This document shows positions 56,866 through 64,000 of a stretch of DNA of 64,000 nt, piece by piece. Where the stretch lies: assembly GCA_024809215.1 (NCBI GenBank), contig JANUBW010000003.1, positions 186,001 to 250,000 of the forward strand, read 5' to 3'. The first letter of the stretch is position 1, and the number at the start of each line of letters is the position of its first letter. Position numbers and translations under genes: made by a program. The DNA comes from Niastella sp. OAS944. Lineage in GTDB: Bacteria; Bacteroidota; Bacteroidia; Chitinophagales; Chitinophagaceae. Under the pieces are notes generated by a model that was not told where the DNA came from, made no database searches, and was given only the letters and a program-made list of their open reading frames with translations.

Positions 56866-57279
56866 ATGAATGAGCCATTAACCAATGCCCGCCCTGGGAT
56901 AGTCTTTTGCGGTAAAACCCACAACAATCACCCCCAATGGTACAACGAACCGTTACGGCTGACCAAAGAACAGAAGCGTGACCCTTTATCGGTAATGGAG
57001 GAGTTCTTTCAATGCTATCACTTGAATGAAACTCGGCAAACTTTATGGGAGTGGCTAACTGAAGTTGTCTCAAGTTCACATACTATTTCAAATGGAATTC
57101 ACGACCGTAGCGATCATATGTTCTTTTATGAAAAGATAGAAGAACTTATTGAAGCAGCATTTATCATAAAGAAACGTGCTAATAAACAACGGCGTAAAAA
57201 AGAAAGAAGAGAATTAAAAGAAGAAAACAAGCGTAAAAATAGGTTTAGTGAATTATCATCCAGTTCAACCGTATGTTAA
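56866..57279 (+). CDS. Small conserved accessory protein with basic C-terminus
   Basis: 137 residues from the ATG at 56866 (MNEPLTNARPGIVFCGKTHN); the longer frame from 56692 overlaps the structured RNA and is rejected. N-terminal segment is mixed, then helices (DPLSVMEEFFQCYHLNETRQ), and the tail is very basic and helical (KKRANKQRRKKERRELKEEN), suggesting nucleic-acid contact. It begins downstream of the structured RNA and is 16 bp ahead of the next gene. Confidence 0.7.
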   Translation: MNEPLTNARPGIVFCGKTHNNHPQWYNEPLRLTKEQKRDPLSVMEEFFQCYHLNETRQTLWEWLTEVVSSSHTISNGIHDRSDHMFFYEKIEELIEAAFIIKKRANKQRRKKERRELKEENKRKNRFSELSSSSTVC

Positions 57280-57295
57280 TCCTAAAGCCTTATAA

Positions 57296-57775
57296 ATGGA
57301 AAATCAAACTAAGCCCCCAAAAGATGCTGAAAGAATTAGTGCCGAGGAGAAGCTAATTGAAGTAATTGACGAATTTTTGGAATTGTCTGACCAGACAATC
57401 AACGAAGAGGATATTGCCAACTCGGTTTACCTTTTTTTATCACCACTCGGCGTTCATGTTACTACAGGGGTTTATTCGGATGCGGCAGCGTCTGCCTTAT
57501 ATTTTTTTGCCACTGATGAAAAGGTAGGTAATGATATAAAAAGGCTTTTTGGAGACAATTTCTACTATTTGTGCGAATTGCTTCAGAAGGTAATTGAGTT
57601 TTGTAACAATATCCGTTTCTCGGAGGCAAACCTGGCTCGTCTGGATAAATCAAAATGGGAAGTTGGTTTTACTGATCATTTGTCTATAGGGGATATATTG
57701 GAAGAAACGAATAGGTATAAATACATGACAAAACATATTCAAGAGAAAATTTTACGGATCCAAAATCACAAGTAG
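57296..57775 (+). CDS. Hypothetical protein, same operon as 56866
   Basis: 159 residues, acidic and helical (DAERISAEEKLIEVIDEFLELS). No motif recognised. Spacing of 16 bp to the preceding gene suggests co-transcription with it and with the structured RNA. Confidence 0.68.
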   Translation: MENQTKPPKDAERISAEEKLIEVIDEFLELSDQTINEEDIANSVYLFLSPLGVHVTTGVYSDAAASALYFFATDEKVGNDIKRLFGDNFYYLCELLQKVIEFCNNIRFSEANLARLDKSKWEVGFTDHLSIGDILEETNRYKYMTKHIQEKILRIQNHK

Positions 57776-57863
57776 TGCCTTAATGCCTGGTCATAAAATC
57801 GACCACGTGACCCGTTTTAGGGCTACTCAATTTAATCTTTAAGCAATTAAAACCTTTCCGATT

Positions 57864-58088
57864 ATGAAACTTACACAAAAAGCCCTCAAGGCAATAAATA
57901 ACCCTGCCACACGGCGCCGGTTGATGGATGTGTTGGGCTGTACTGAATTTACCATCGCCCGGTATATTCAAAAGAACAGCGATAACCTTACCAAAGCGGC
58001 GGCCATGCAGGTGACCAGAGAAGTATCGGGCCTTACCGATGAGGAGATATTAGAAATAGACATGATCGAAAAGCCGGTTAACACTTAA
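57864..58088 (+). CDS. Small HTH-like protein
   Basis: 74 residues. ATRRRLMDVLGCTEFTIARYIQKN reads as a helix-turn-helix, with an acidic C-terminal tail (LTDEEILEIDMIEKPVNT). Such small regulators are common in mobilisable elements of Bacteroidota. Precedes the next HTH gene by 13 bp. Confidence 0.7.
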   Translation: MKLTQKALKAINNPATRRRLMDVLGCTEFTIARYIQKNSDNLTKAAAMQVTREVSGLTDEEILEIDMIEKPVNT

Positions 58089-58101
58089 GTCAGGAGGGGG
58101 T

Positions 58102-58521
58102 ATGTCTATACATCTTGGAGAGATTGTTCAAAAAACAGTAGAAGCAAAACGGCTTACCTATAAGGAGTTTGGCGCCCTTATTCATAGGAATGAAAAGACC
58201 ATTCCAGACATATATGACCGTGCAGCTATGTCAACCGACCTGCTTGTAACTATTTCAAAGGCGCTTAACACAGATTTTTTTGCGGTGTTTTATACTGAAG
58301 AACCTTTGAAAAGCCTGCGGCATGATGAGGTCGCTGATCTGAACAACCAGATCCAAACGTTCACAGAACAGGTTCAGAGGATCACGGAAGAAAACAACCG
58401 ACTTCAAAAAGAGCTATCACTAACACAGGAGTTGGTAAAATACCTGAAAGAAACTATTGCTTTTGCCAAAGAACAAATTGAACTATATAAGACGAAGTTA
58501 GCGGGAGTAAGTACCGTTTAA
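58102..58521 (+). CDS. XRE-like HTH protein with coiled coil
   Basis: 139 residues. The first ~60 residues resemble an XRE-type HTH (LTYKEFGALIHRNEKTIPDI), and residues ~75-125 form a coiled coil (DLNNQIQTFTEQVQRITEEN then LQKELSLTQELVKYLKETI). Probably a dimeric regulator of the mobile element. Ends at a strong palindromic terminator. Confidence 0.78.
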   Translation: MSIHLGEIVQKTVEAKRLTYKEFGALIHRNEKTIPDIYDRAAMSTDLLVTISKALNTDFFAVFYTEEPLKSLRHDEVADLNNQIQTFTEQVQRITEENNRLQKELSLTQELVKYLKETIAFAKEQIELYKTKLAGVSTV

Positions 58522-58539
58522 AAATTGCTAATCAGAGCC

Positions 58540-58585
58540 ATTACCATAAAGCCCGGGTGTGTCTACACCGGGGCTTTCGGTAATG
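58540..58585. terminator. Large bidirectional terminator hairpin
   Basis: CATTACC (58540-58546) pairs with GGTAATG (58579-58585) and AAAGCCC (58548-58554) with GGGCTTT (58571-58577), with an inner GGTGT/ACACC stem. Separates the convergent XRE gene and the coiled-coil gene. Confidence 0.82.
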
Positions 58586-58599
58586 ATAAGGTGCTGAAT

Positions 58600-58980
58600 T
58601 TACTTTTTCAGCGAAATAAAATTAGACCATAGATTATAAGCTAAAAAAAGAAAGGTCAATACAACTAGCAACACCACCGTCCATTTGGGGCCATTCATTT
58701 GAAAATACAGTTGCCAGACATTTGTGCGCATTTTATTCAATGCTCTTTCTATCATGTGGTTCATGTTTAAAAGAGCACCATCCAGCTTGCTTTCAATCGC
58801 CCTGGTGTCGGTATTAACCGTCACATTTTGCTTTTTTAGTTTCTCCGAAAAGCTGGTAACCTCATGGCGTAACAAATTCAAACTTTCAGTAACGCTGCTT
58901 ATTTCCTGGCTGATCTTTGTTAATTCTTGTGCCTGTTCCCGCACAGCCAATTCAATTGTTTCCATTTTATCTTCATTCAT
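58600..58980 (-). CDS. Coiled-coil protein with C-terminal membrane anchor
   Basis: 126 residues. Residues ~5-90 form a coiled coil (ELAVREQAQELTKISQEISS ...), followed by one transmembrane helix (WTVVLLVVLTFLFLAYNLW). It is the last gene of the mobC-relaxase operon, 25 bp after the relaxase stop, and may tether the relaxosome to the membrane (inference). Confidence 0.75.
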   Translation of the reverse strand: MNEDKMETIELAVREQAQELTKISQEISSVTESLNLLRHEVTSFSEKLKKQNVTVNTDTRAIESKLDGALLNMNHMIERALNKMRTNVWQLYFQMNGPKWTVVLLVVLTFLFLAYNLWSNFISLKK

Positions 58981-59005
58981 AGATTAAGTTTTAAATTTTT
59001 AATGA

Positions 59006-60001
59006 TCACAGATTCAACCGATGCTTGCGCTTTTTCTTCTTTTTCTCTTTTGTCAGCATCGGATTCAGTTCCTCGGTATTCTCAGGTTTTGTAAGTATTT
59101 CCAGAATGTTAGATCCATGCTGACCAGCGGCAGGTAAGGCCATCTCTTTTTCCGTTGTATGCTCGACCGACTTCCCTGACCGCCTGGAACCAGTCGTGTG
59201 CTTTGCTGTATCAACGGTCGGCTGCGCTTGCTTTTGCGTCTCTTGCTGGCCTAATATTTTTTCTATCCTCATCAGCGAATACCCAACTTCACTTCCCTTG
59301 ATCTTTACCTTTTTATCATCGATAAAAGCAATACCCCTACCTTTCAAAACCTGGTAACCCAGGGCGTTCATTTTCTGCTCAAACTGTTCAATTGTCTTTA
59401 CCTGTTTTAGAACCTGTTGTATGTTCCCTTTTAATTGATCCATGCGGGCATTTTGCCGTGGAATCATTCGCTGCTCTTTTGATAAAAAAGCACGCGGGTT
59501 AAGCACCTGTTTTAACCCATGCTTTATTTCCAGTTCACGGCACAGTTTAGCCATTCGCAAATAGCTGTTGCTATTGCTGACTACCTTACCATCATAACCT
59601 ACCCGGTTGGCAACAATATGAATGTGCTGGGCGCGGGTATCTTTATGCAGTATTACGGCATATTGGTTCTGATCTACTTTAAATGCCTCCGTACATGCCT
59701 GAGCTAATTCTATCAATTGATTCTTTGAAAGGTTTTCACCATGCGCAAGGCTCAGGGTTAAATGCAGTACCGGCTTTTCCACACGGCGGCTTAATTTACT
59801 CACTTCACTGAACTGACTGGTCAGCTCATTTACGTTGCCACAACAGTAGTTACGATAGATCACTTCAGCCCGGTCTTTGTGTTGAACATTGTCTTTTTTC
59901 GACAGCTGTAATTTCTGCGCTTCGGATAAATTTATTTTATCTTCCATGCAGTATTTTAAGCAGTGATAAAAGGAGCTTCCGGTAACAACTTTTCCGATCA
60001 T
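59006..60001 (-). CDS. Relaxase/mobilisation nuclease (MOBP-like)
   Basis: 331 residues. PF03432-like relaxase: the metal-binding histidines are in AQHIHIVANRV (His126 and His128) with a further His near 80 (LHLTLS), and candidate catalytic tyrosines occur near the N-terminus (FYHCLKY). It would nick DNA at oriT and lead it into a recipient cell. Start overlaps the mobC stop as ATGA. The C-terminal ~60 residues are lysine-rich. Element dependence on a helper conjugation system is likely, as no T4SS genes are visible. Confidence 0.93.
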   Translation of the reverse strand: MIGKVVTGSSFYHCLKYCMEDKINLSEAQKLQLSKKDNVQHKDRAEVIYRNYCCGNVNELTSQFSEVSKLSRRVEKPVLHLTLSLAHGENLSKNQLIELAQACTEAFKVDQNQYAVILHKDTRAQHIHIVANRVGYDGKVVSNSNSYLRMAKLCRELEIKHGLKQVLNPRAFLSKEQRMIPRQNARMDQLKGNIQQVLKQVKTIEQFEQKMNALGYQVLKGRGIAFIDDKKVKIKGSEVGYSLMRIEKILGQQETQKQAQPTVDTAKHTTGSRRSGKSVEHTTEKEMALPAAGQHGSNILEILTKPENTEELNPMLTKEKKKKKRKHRLNL

Positions 60002-60378
60002 TGCAGGTAGTTTTTAATGGTCAGGGAAAGCTGTTTTAAATCGTTCGATTGCACTAATAAATCGGCCCGTTCGAAAGCATTTAACGGCTCTATTCCATTT
60101 CGCTTTTTGGCAATCTGATTGAGGTTTGCAGCCAGGTGATTTAGCGTTCCAGTAAACTTTAAAATTTCTTTCGGCAGCGCTTTTTCCTTACTGTCAATTT
60201 TACCGGTCAGGCCCATCGTAAGAAGGTATTCCGATACGGAAAAATTCACCGACCTGGCTTTGGCCTGTATGGCCTTTCGCTGGATAAACGAACACCTAAC
60301 GCTTACGCGGCATTCTTTTTTAAGTCCTTTTTTAGGGCGCCCACCCTTGTTTTTGATAGTTTGATTCATCATCTTCAT
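59998..60378 (-). CDS. mobC: MobC-family relaxosome accessory protein
   Basis: 126 residues. Basic N-terminus (KNKGGRPKKGLKKECRVSVR), then a helical domain with IQRKAIQAKARSVNFSVSEY and NHLAANLNQIAKKRNG, the MobC/BmgB pattern of plasmid mobilisation proteins, in which the ribbon-helix-helix part binds oriT. Overlaps the relaxase start by four bases, so the two proteins are translationally coupled. Start could be the ATG at 60378, 60372 or 60369. Confidence 0.87.
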   Translation of the reverse strand: MKMMNQTIKNKGGRPKKGLKKECRVSVRCSFIQRKAIQAKARSVNFSVSEYLLTMGLTGKIDSKEKALPKEILKFTGTLNHLAANLNQIAKKRNGIEPLNAFERADLLVQSNDLKQLSLTIKNYLQ

Positions 60379-61458
60379 AATCTTCCTCCTCTCTGTTTTT
60401 AAAATGATTTAGGTTCTAATGTTCCAGAATCCGCCGCGGCGGATGAGGGAAAAAGGTTTTGGTCCGACAAAACCATAGCTTGCTACTAAAAACTCAAAGT
60501 AGTCTGCCTGATGGCAGGGTTTGCCTTTCATTGTACTTGTTATGAAAATACCTTAAAAGCCTATGGCTTTTATTTAAACCTTCAGATTAACATACCCTAG
60601 GCCTTAATATTTCCTGGCTTGCATAGTATGCTCTAAACCGGTTGAATCCGTTTTAAAACATAGGGATGTCTGTTAGTTATCCTCTTTTTAACAACATGCG
60701 TTTTAAAAAGCACTAGGTTTTGTGCCAGAAAATTTGTCAGTTGTTGCTCCCTATTTCCGGTTCCTCATGGGTCACCAAAGAAGCATTCAAATACGGCAAC
60801 ATACATGTGTACTTTATCAACAATAATGGCATGCTTTAGCCACTGCTACACCCGGCATTTCCCTCGGCAACTCATGCCTTCCATCTTATTTTTTTGAGGT
60901 TGTTAAAGTCTGCTTATTGTAATACAAAAAGATGCTGGCATAGTGGCCAAACGACATCACAATTTGCAACCGAATACACTGCGTATTTTGGGGACTAAAA
61001 CAGGGTGGTTGAACCAATTAAGCTGCTACCAACTATCAACATTTTGCCGGTTCATTTTTTTTCTTTTGGCCAGCCCTCAACGTGTCACTCACGGCGGGTT
61101 GAGAACCTGTTTTGAGGTCGGTTTTTGCTGGCCAAAAGAAAGAGAGATTTGGCGCTATTTGGCCAGCTATTCCGATACAGAAATCTTGAACCGGACAGCT
61201 GTAAAATCGGGCGTACAATATAACCAGATCACCGACTATTTCAGCACCATGATCTAACCCTGGCACCGTCGTTGATCTTCATTAAAAAAGAAGGGGCGTT
61301 TACATCACCGAATTGATGCAGACTATAGCCAATCGGTTATGAATCTTTTTACTGATGGCGACATGCACTGGACAGCCAAACACCAACTTTATTCACCCTC
61401 ATCTGCGCAGTCCATAGCACAACCAACCCATGCGTAAAGTATACGCAGCCGATGACGT
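60379..61458. other. Candidate oriT region with palindromes and a large inverted repeat
   Basis: No well-supported gene in about 1.1 kb upstream of mobC. ATCCGCCGCGGCGGAT (60429-60444) is a perfect palindrome. TTTCTTTTGGCCAGC (61060-61074) and GCTGGCCAAAAGAAA (61127-61141) form a 15-bp inverted repeat whose interior can pair either as CTCAA/TTGAG or as CCTCAA/TTGAGG. TTTGGCCAGC occurs again at 61158. Position and structure fit an origin of transfer; no nic site was identified. Confidence 0.55.
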
Positions 61459-61779
61459 TTACTGGTTATCGGCGACAGACCCTTTTTGGTGTAATGCCTG
61501 AACCTGCTCCCGAATAAAATACCGTCTGGATTTGATCTTGATGGAAGGCAATAAGCCGGACTTACGCCAATCGTTTATCGTCTGGCGGCTGACGTTAAAA
61601 ATCTTCTGAACATCTTTGGTGGAAAGGAACGGAGATTCACCAGCCAGGCAGGCTGGTGGCGGCGGTGCCTGGACACCCATTTCCCGGATCTTCCGGTCAA
61701 TCAATCCCTCGAATAATTTGATTAACTCCTGTGGTTTCTGAATCAACAGAAACGGTGCATTGTTATTTACCTCACTCAT
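61459..61779 (-). CDS. Excisionase-like helix-turn-helix protein
   Basis: 106 residues. FLSTKDVQKIFNVSRQTINDWRKSGLLPSIKI is a MerR/excisionase-type winged HTH (HTH_17) in the C-terminal half, with a proline-rich linker (PPPPACLAG). Such proteins in Bacteroidota mobile elements control excision or replication. Upstream of mobC across the candidate oriT region, same strand. Confidence 0.87.
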   Translation of the reverse strand: MSEVNNNAPFLLIQKPQELIKLFEGLIDRKIREMGVQAPPPPACLAGESPFLSTKDVQKIFNVSRQTINDWRKSGLLPSIKIKSRRYFIREQVQALHQKGSVADNQ

Positions 61780-62016
61780 ACGTCACTTTTTACAGACTCA
61801 CAAATAGGTTTACCCGTACAAAGTAAGGCGTTGTGGAGACGTGAAAAGAGGTGGGACGTCCTGGAAAGATAAGTGGTTGAACTTGAATAAAGTTTGTGTA
61901 ACTTTTCTGCAATGCTAAAATAAACAGCTACGCAAGACGAGATTAGCTTTACAAACACAGCCTTGGCGGGATTCACTTGAAGTTTTAACGTGAAAAATTC
62001 TGGTTAAATTTGGTTT

Positions 62017-63270
62017 ATGAACAATACGCAGCCATCATTATCCATTGAAAGTCGGCAAGTGTTGGCGAATTTATACAAACGAAAGAATGCCAAAGGAGTG
62101 ATCTATGGTAGTATTTCTATGGATCTCGGTCTGGGCGCAGCATCCCGTGCAGAAGATCTATGTGTACCTCTTTTCAGCTATAAGTTAGCAGAACTAATCG
62201 ATAATCGTGTTAGCATTACACAGCTTGGGTGCGATTGGATGGTTAGATTTTTACAAGCACAGGAAAATCTTATCCTTGAATCATTATTTTCGGACTATAC
62301 TTTTACCATTCTTCGGTTCTTATTTAACCAAGAGGCACCTATTAAATTGGACGAATTTCCTTCATTGTTGGAGTCGCATGCTCCTAAAATCACCGACGGT
62401 TACGACTCTTTGAATCTCCATCAAATGTTGCAATTTGAACTTAAAGCATATGTTGAACACAAAAAAAATAAGTATCAACTCAATAATTCCGGTCGTAGGT
62501 ATGTTGAAATAAGAGCAAAAAAGATGAATATTAATCTTAATCCCAAAAACTCAACAATTATCAATTCAATAAATAGCGAAATGGATTTAAAACAAGAAAA
62601 ACATGACAGGGACCAGTTTCTAAGAAATATATATGCAATTGCAAGGAGAGAAATGCTATCCTCACCGACGGGTGTTTTGTTTGGGCTATCAAAAAGAGAA
62701 AAAAGTAATAGCAAAGTTGAAGAAGAGCATTACAATAAAAATGACAGAGGTGGATACATTGTTGGTGAAAATTTGGGATTATCAGAAGAGCAAGTAGATA
62801 ACTTTGTATCTTCTTTAAGTTATATTGGACATCTAGAAACTTTTATTGGGAACCACTTTCATATTACTCAAAGAGGAATTATGTATTTAGAAAGTTTAGA
62901 GAACGATGTCACTACGGCTCCTTCTCATGTTCAACACAACTCGATTACCCTAGAAAACGTCTATTCTCCTGTTCAGTTACTGCAAGCATCCACTCACTCA
63001 AGTCAACATCAGGTAGCGCAACAAAGCCCAGAAGTTATTATAGACTTTTTAGAAAAATTAGAAAAGGTCATTATCCAATTGGAATCTTCATTCCAATCCG
63101 AATTTCAAATGGAAATTGATTACGCACGAAAGCAACTCAAACGTTCCAATCCTGTAATACAACAATTAAAAAACATTGGTAACTTAATGAAAGATGTAGG
63201 AGTTAATGTGTTTGCAAATTTGATTGCTTCTCCAATTTACGAGACTATTAAGCCGCTATTGTTTCCTTAG
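62017..63270 (+). CDS. Accessory protein with winged-helix-like and C-terminal helical domains
   Basis: 417 residues. The two segments around residues ~10-170 and ~195-300 each look like winged-helix repeats ending in a strand pair (YVEHKKNKYQLNNSGRRYVE, FIGNHFHITQRGIMYLESL). The C-terminal ~75 residues (VIIDFLEKLEKVIIQLESSF ... NLMKDVGVNVFANLIASPIY) resemble a helical regulator or effector-associated tail found in accessory proteins. No enzymatic motif. A role in stress or defence is only suggested by domain style and location. Confidence 0.65.
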   Translation: MNNTQPSLSIESRQVLANLYKRKNAKGVIYGSISMDLGLGAASRAEDLCVPLFSYKLAELIDNRVSITQLGCDWMVRFLQAQENLILESLFSDYTFTILRFLFNQEAPIKLDEFPSLLESHAPKITDGYDSLNLHQMLQFELKAYVEHKKNKYQLNNSGRRYVEIRAKKMNINLNPKNSTIINSINSEMDLKQEKHDRDQFLRNIYAIARREMLSSPTGVLFGLSKREKSNSKVEEEHYNKNDRGGYIVGENLGLSEEQVDNFVSSLSYIGHLETFIGNHFHITQRGIMYLESLENDVTTAPSHVQHNSITLENVYSPVQLLQASTHSSQHQVAQQSPEVIIDFLEKLEKVIIQLESSFQSEFQMEIDYARKQLKRSNPVIQQLKNIGNLMKDVGVNVFANLIASPIYETIKPLLFP

Positions 63271-63425
63271 CACGACACTGAATAAGCGTACTGATCTATT
63301 TATAATGGGCGCCCAATTATGGGATAATGATAAGCCTTTGTAAACAAATAAATTTGTCAAAAATATACACCATATATTATAATTTATACTTCGAATAATT
63401 TGAAAAATTAACTGCAATTCTTAAT

Positions 63426-63890
63426 ATGTATTCTATAATGAGATATTGGCAAACTCTCCTAACTGAACAAAAAAAGAAAGGCAAAAAGGGCTTTACAATA
63501 CCCTACATTATTGGTAGTCAAAAATATCTACCCGTTTGTTACCCTAGACAAGACGTTGAAAATTTAGTTATAGACATGGTAACTAACTCTCTCTTTCCCG
63601 TGTTTCTGAAATACTGCATGGATGCTGGTGATTTAATCTTAGAAATAATGTCAGCTACAGCAATAGGGATAAATCCAGATTATAATAGTCAGCAACAGAC
63701 GAATTTCTATATTTCAAAATTCAATAACGATTTCGGTAACTCAATCGAAGCTGTAGCAAAAAATCTTTGTAAAAAATACCAGCCTTACGTAAGTTCACAT
63801 GAATATTCAATCAATGGAGGTAAGAGGGGAGATTTTACATCAAAGGAAAAAGAGGATATAAAAAACTGGTTTTCAATTTATATGCAATAA
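63426..63890 (+). CDS. Hypothetical protein
   Basis: 154 residues (start may instead be the ATG at 63438). Lysine-rich N-terminus, then helices with conserved-looking hydrophobics (LFPVFLKYCMDAGDLILEIM). No motif recognised. Last complete gene in the window; the remaining 110 bp are AT-rich without a supported frame. Confidence 0.6.
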   Translation: MYSIMRYWQTLLTEQKKKGKKGFTIPYIIGSQKYLPVCYPRQDVENLVIDMVTNSLFPVFLKYCMDAGDLILEIMSATAIGINPDYNSQQQTNFYISKFNNDFGNSIEAVAKNLCKKYQPYVSSHEYSINGGKRGDFTSKEKEDIKNWFSIYMQ

Positions 63891-64000
63891 GATGGCTAAC
63901 ATCTGTATTGCCAATAAACTCAACTGGATTATTAATGATTTGCCATACACATCCATAAATATCGATTAATCCATACTGATACTCTAAAAATAATAAAATA

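Noticed and set aside
60943-61257. Open frame of 104 codons upstream of mobC
   Set aside because: It runs straight through the large inverted repeat, has low-complexity sections and shows no family pattern; only its C-terminal ~35 residues look protein-like. At most a relic.

Overview
The window looks like chromosome from a Bacteroidota bacterium, most likely a Chitinophagaceae member (Niastella/Chitinophaga type). The evidence is a SusC/SusD pair beside a polysaccharide lyase, two proteins with type IX secretion (T9SS) C-terminal sorting domains, many lipoproteins and exported hydrolases, TAnnTTTG-type -7 promoter elements and no Shine-Dalgarno-like leaders. No rRNA, tRNA or CRISPR array was seen.

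Layout. 1-6.0 kb: a truncated MFS drug exporter with an AraC regulator, two small envelope genes, and a siderophore-type TonB receptor interrupted by an in-frame TAA. 6.1-20.3 kb: single-gene metabolic and hydrolytic cargo (SnoaL-like protein, sulfatase, SDR, GH28-like and other beta-helix proteins, DoxX, epoxide-hydrolase-like and alpha/beta hydrolases, beta-lactamase-family serine hydrolase, AraC regulator). Several intergenic spacers here hold unusual repeats: two heptamer arrays, a helically phased palindrome array, an 11/22-bp array and two copies of a REP-like element. 20.3-35.7 kb: phospholipase C, small conserved proteins, a HEAGH protein, hydrolase, YCII protein, outer-membrane barrels, a TPR protein, an HExxH protease, an OmpA-like lipoprotein, YceI, small zinc ribbons and a DHFR-like reductase.

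35.8-45.6 kb is a polysaccharide utilisation locus on the minus strand in the order susC, susD, then a very large T9SS-exported alginate-lyase-fold enzyme with two CBM3-like modules. 46-52 kb has a WG-repeat lipoprotein, gene relics (a HTH fragment and a SusD C-terminus) and a 1125-residue SBBP-repeat T9SS protein.

52.2-64 kb is accessory and visibly AT-richer. A 188-bp direct repeat, which is the 5' part of a 308-residue gene, brackets a small cargo island with an immunity-like protein and a RelE-like toxin/antitoxin-like pair. Next come an XRE regulator, an apparently undescribed multi-helix structured RNA (56619-56753) ahead of two small genes, and a mobilisation module (mobC, relaxase, coiled-coil membrane protein, excisionase-like HTH) with a large inverted repeat that could be an oriT. 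No integrase is visible, so the element probably extends past the right edge or is degraded. The last two genes are accessory proteins of unknown function.
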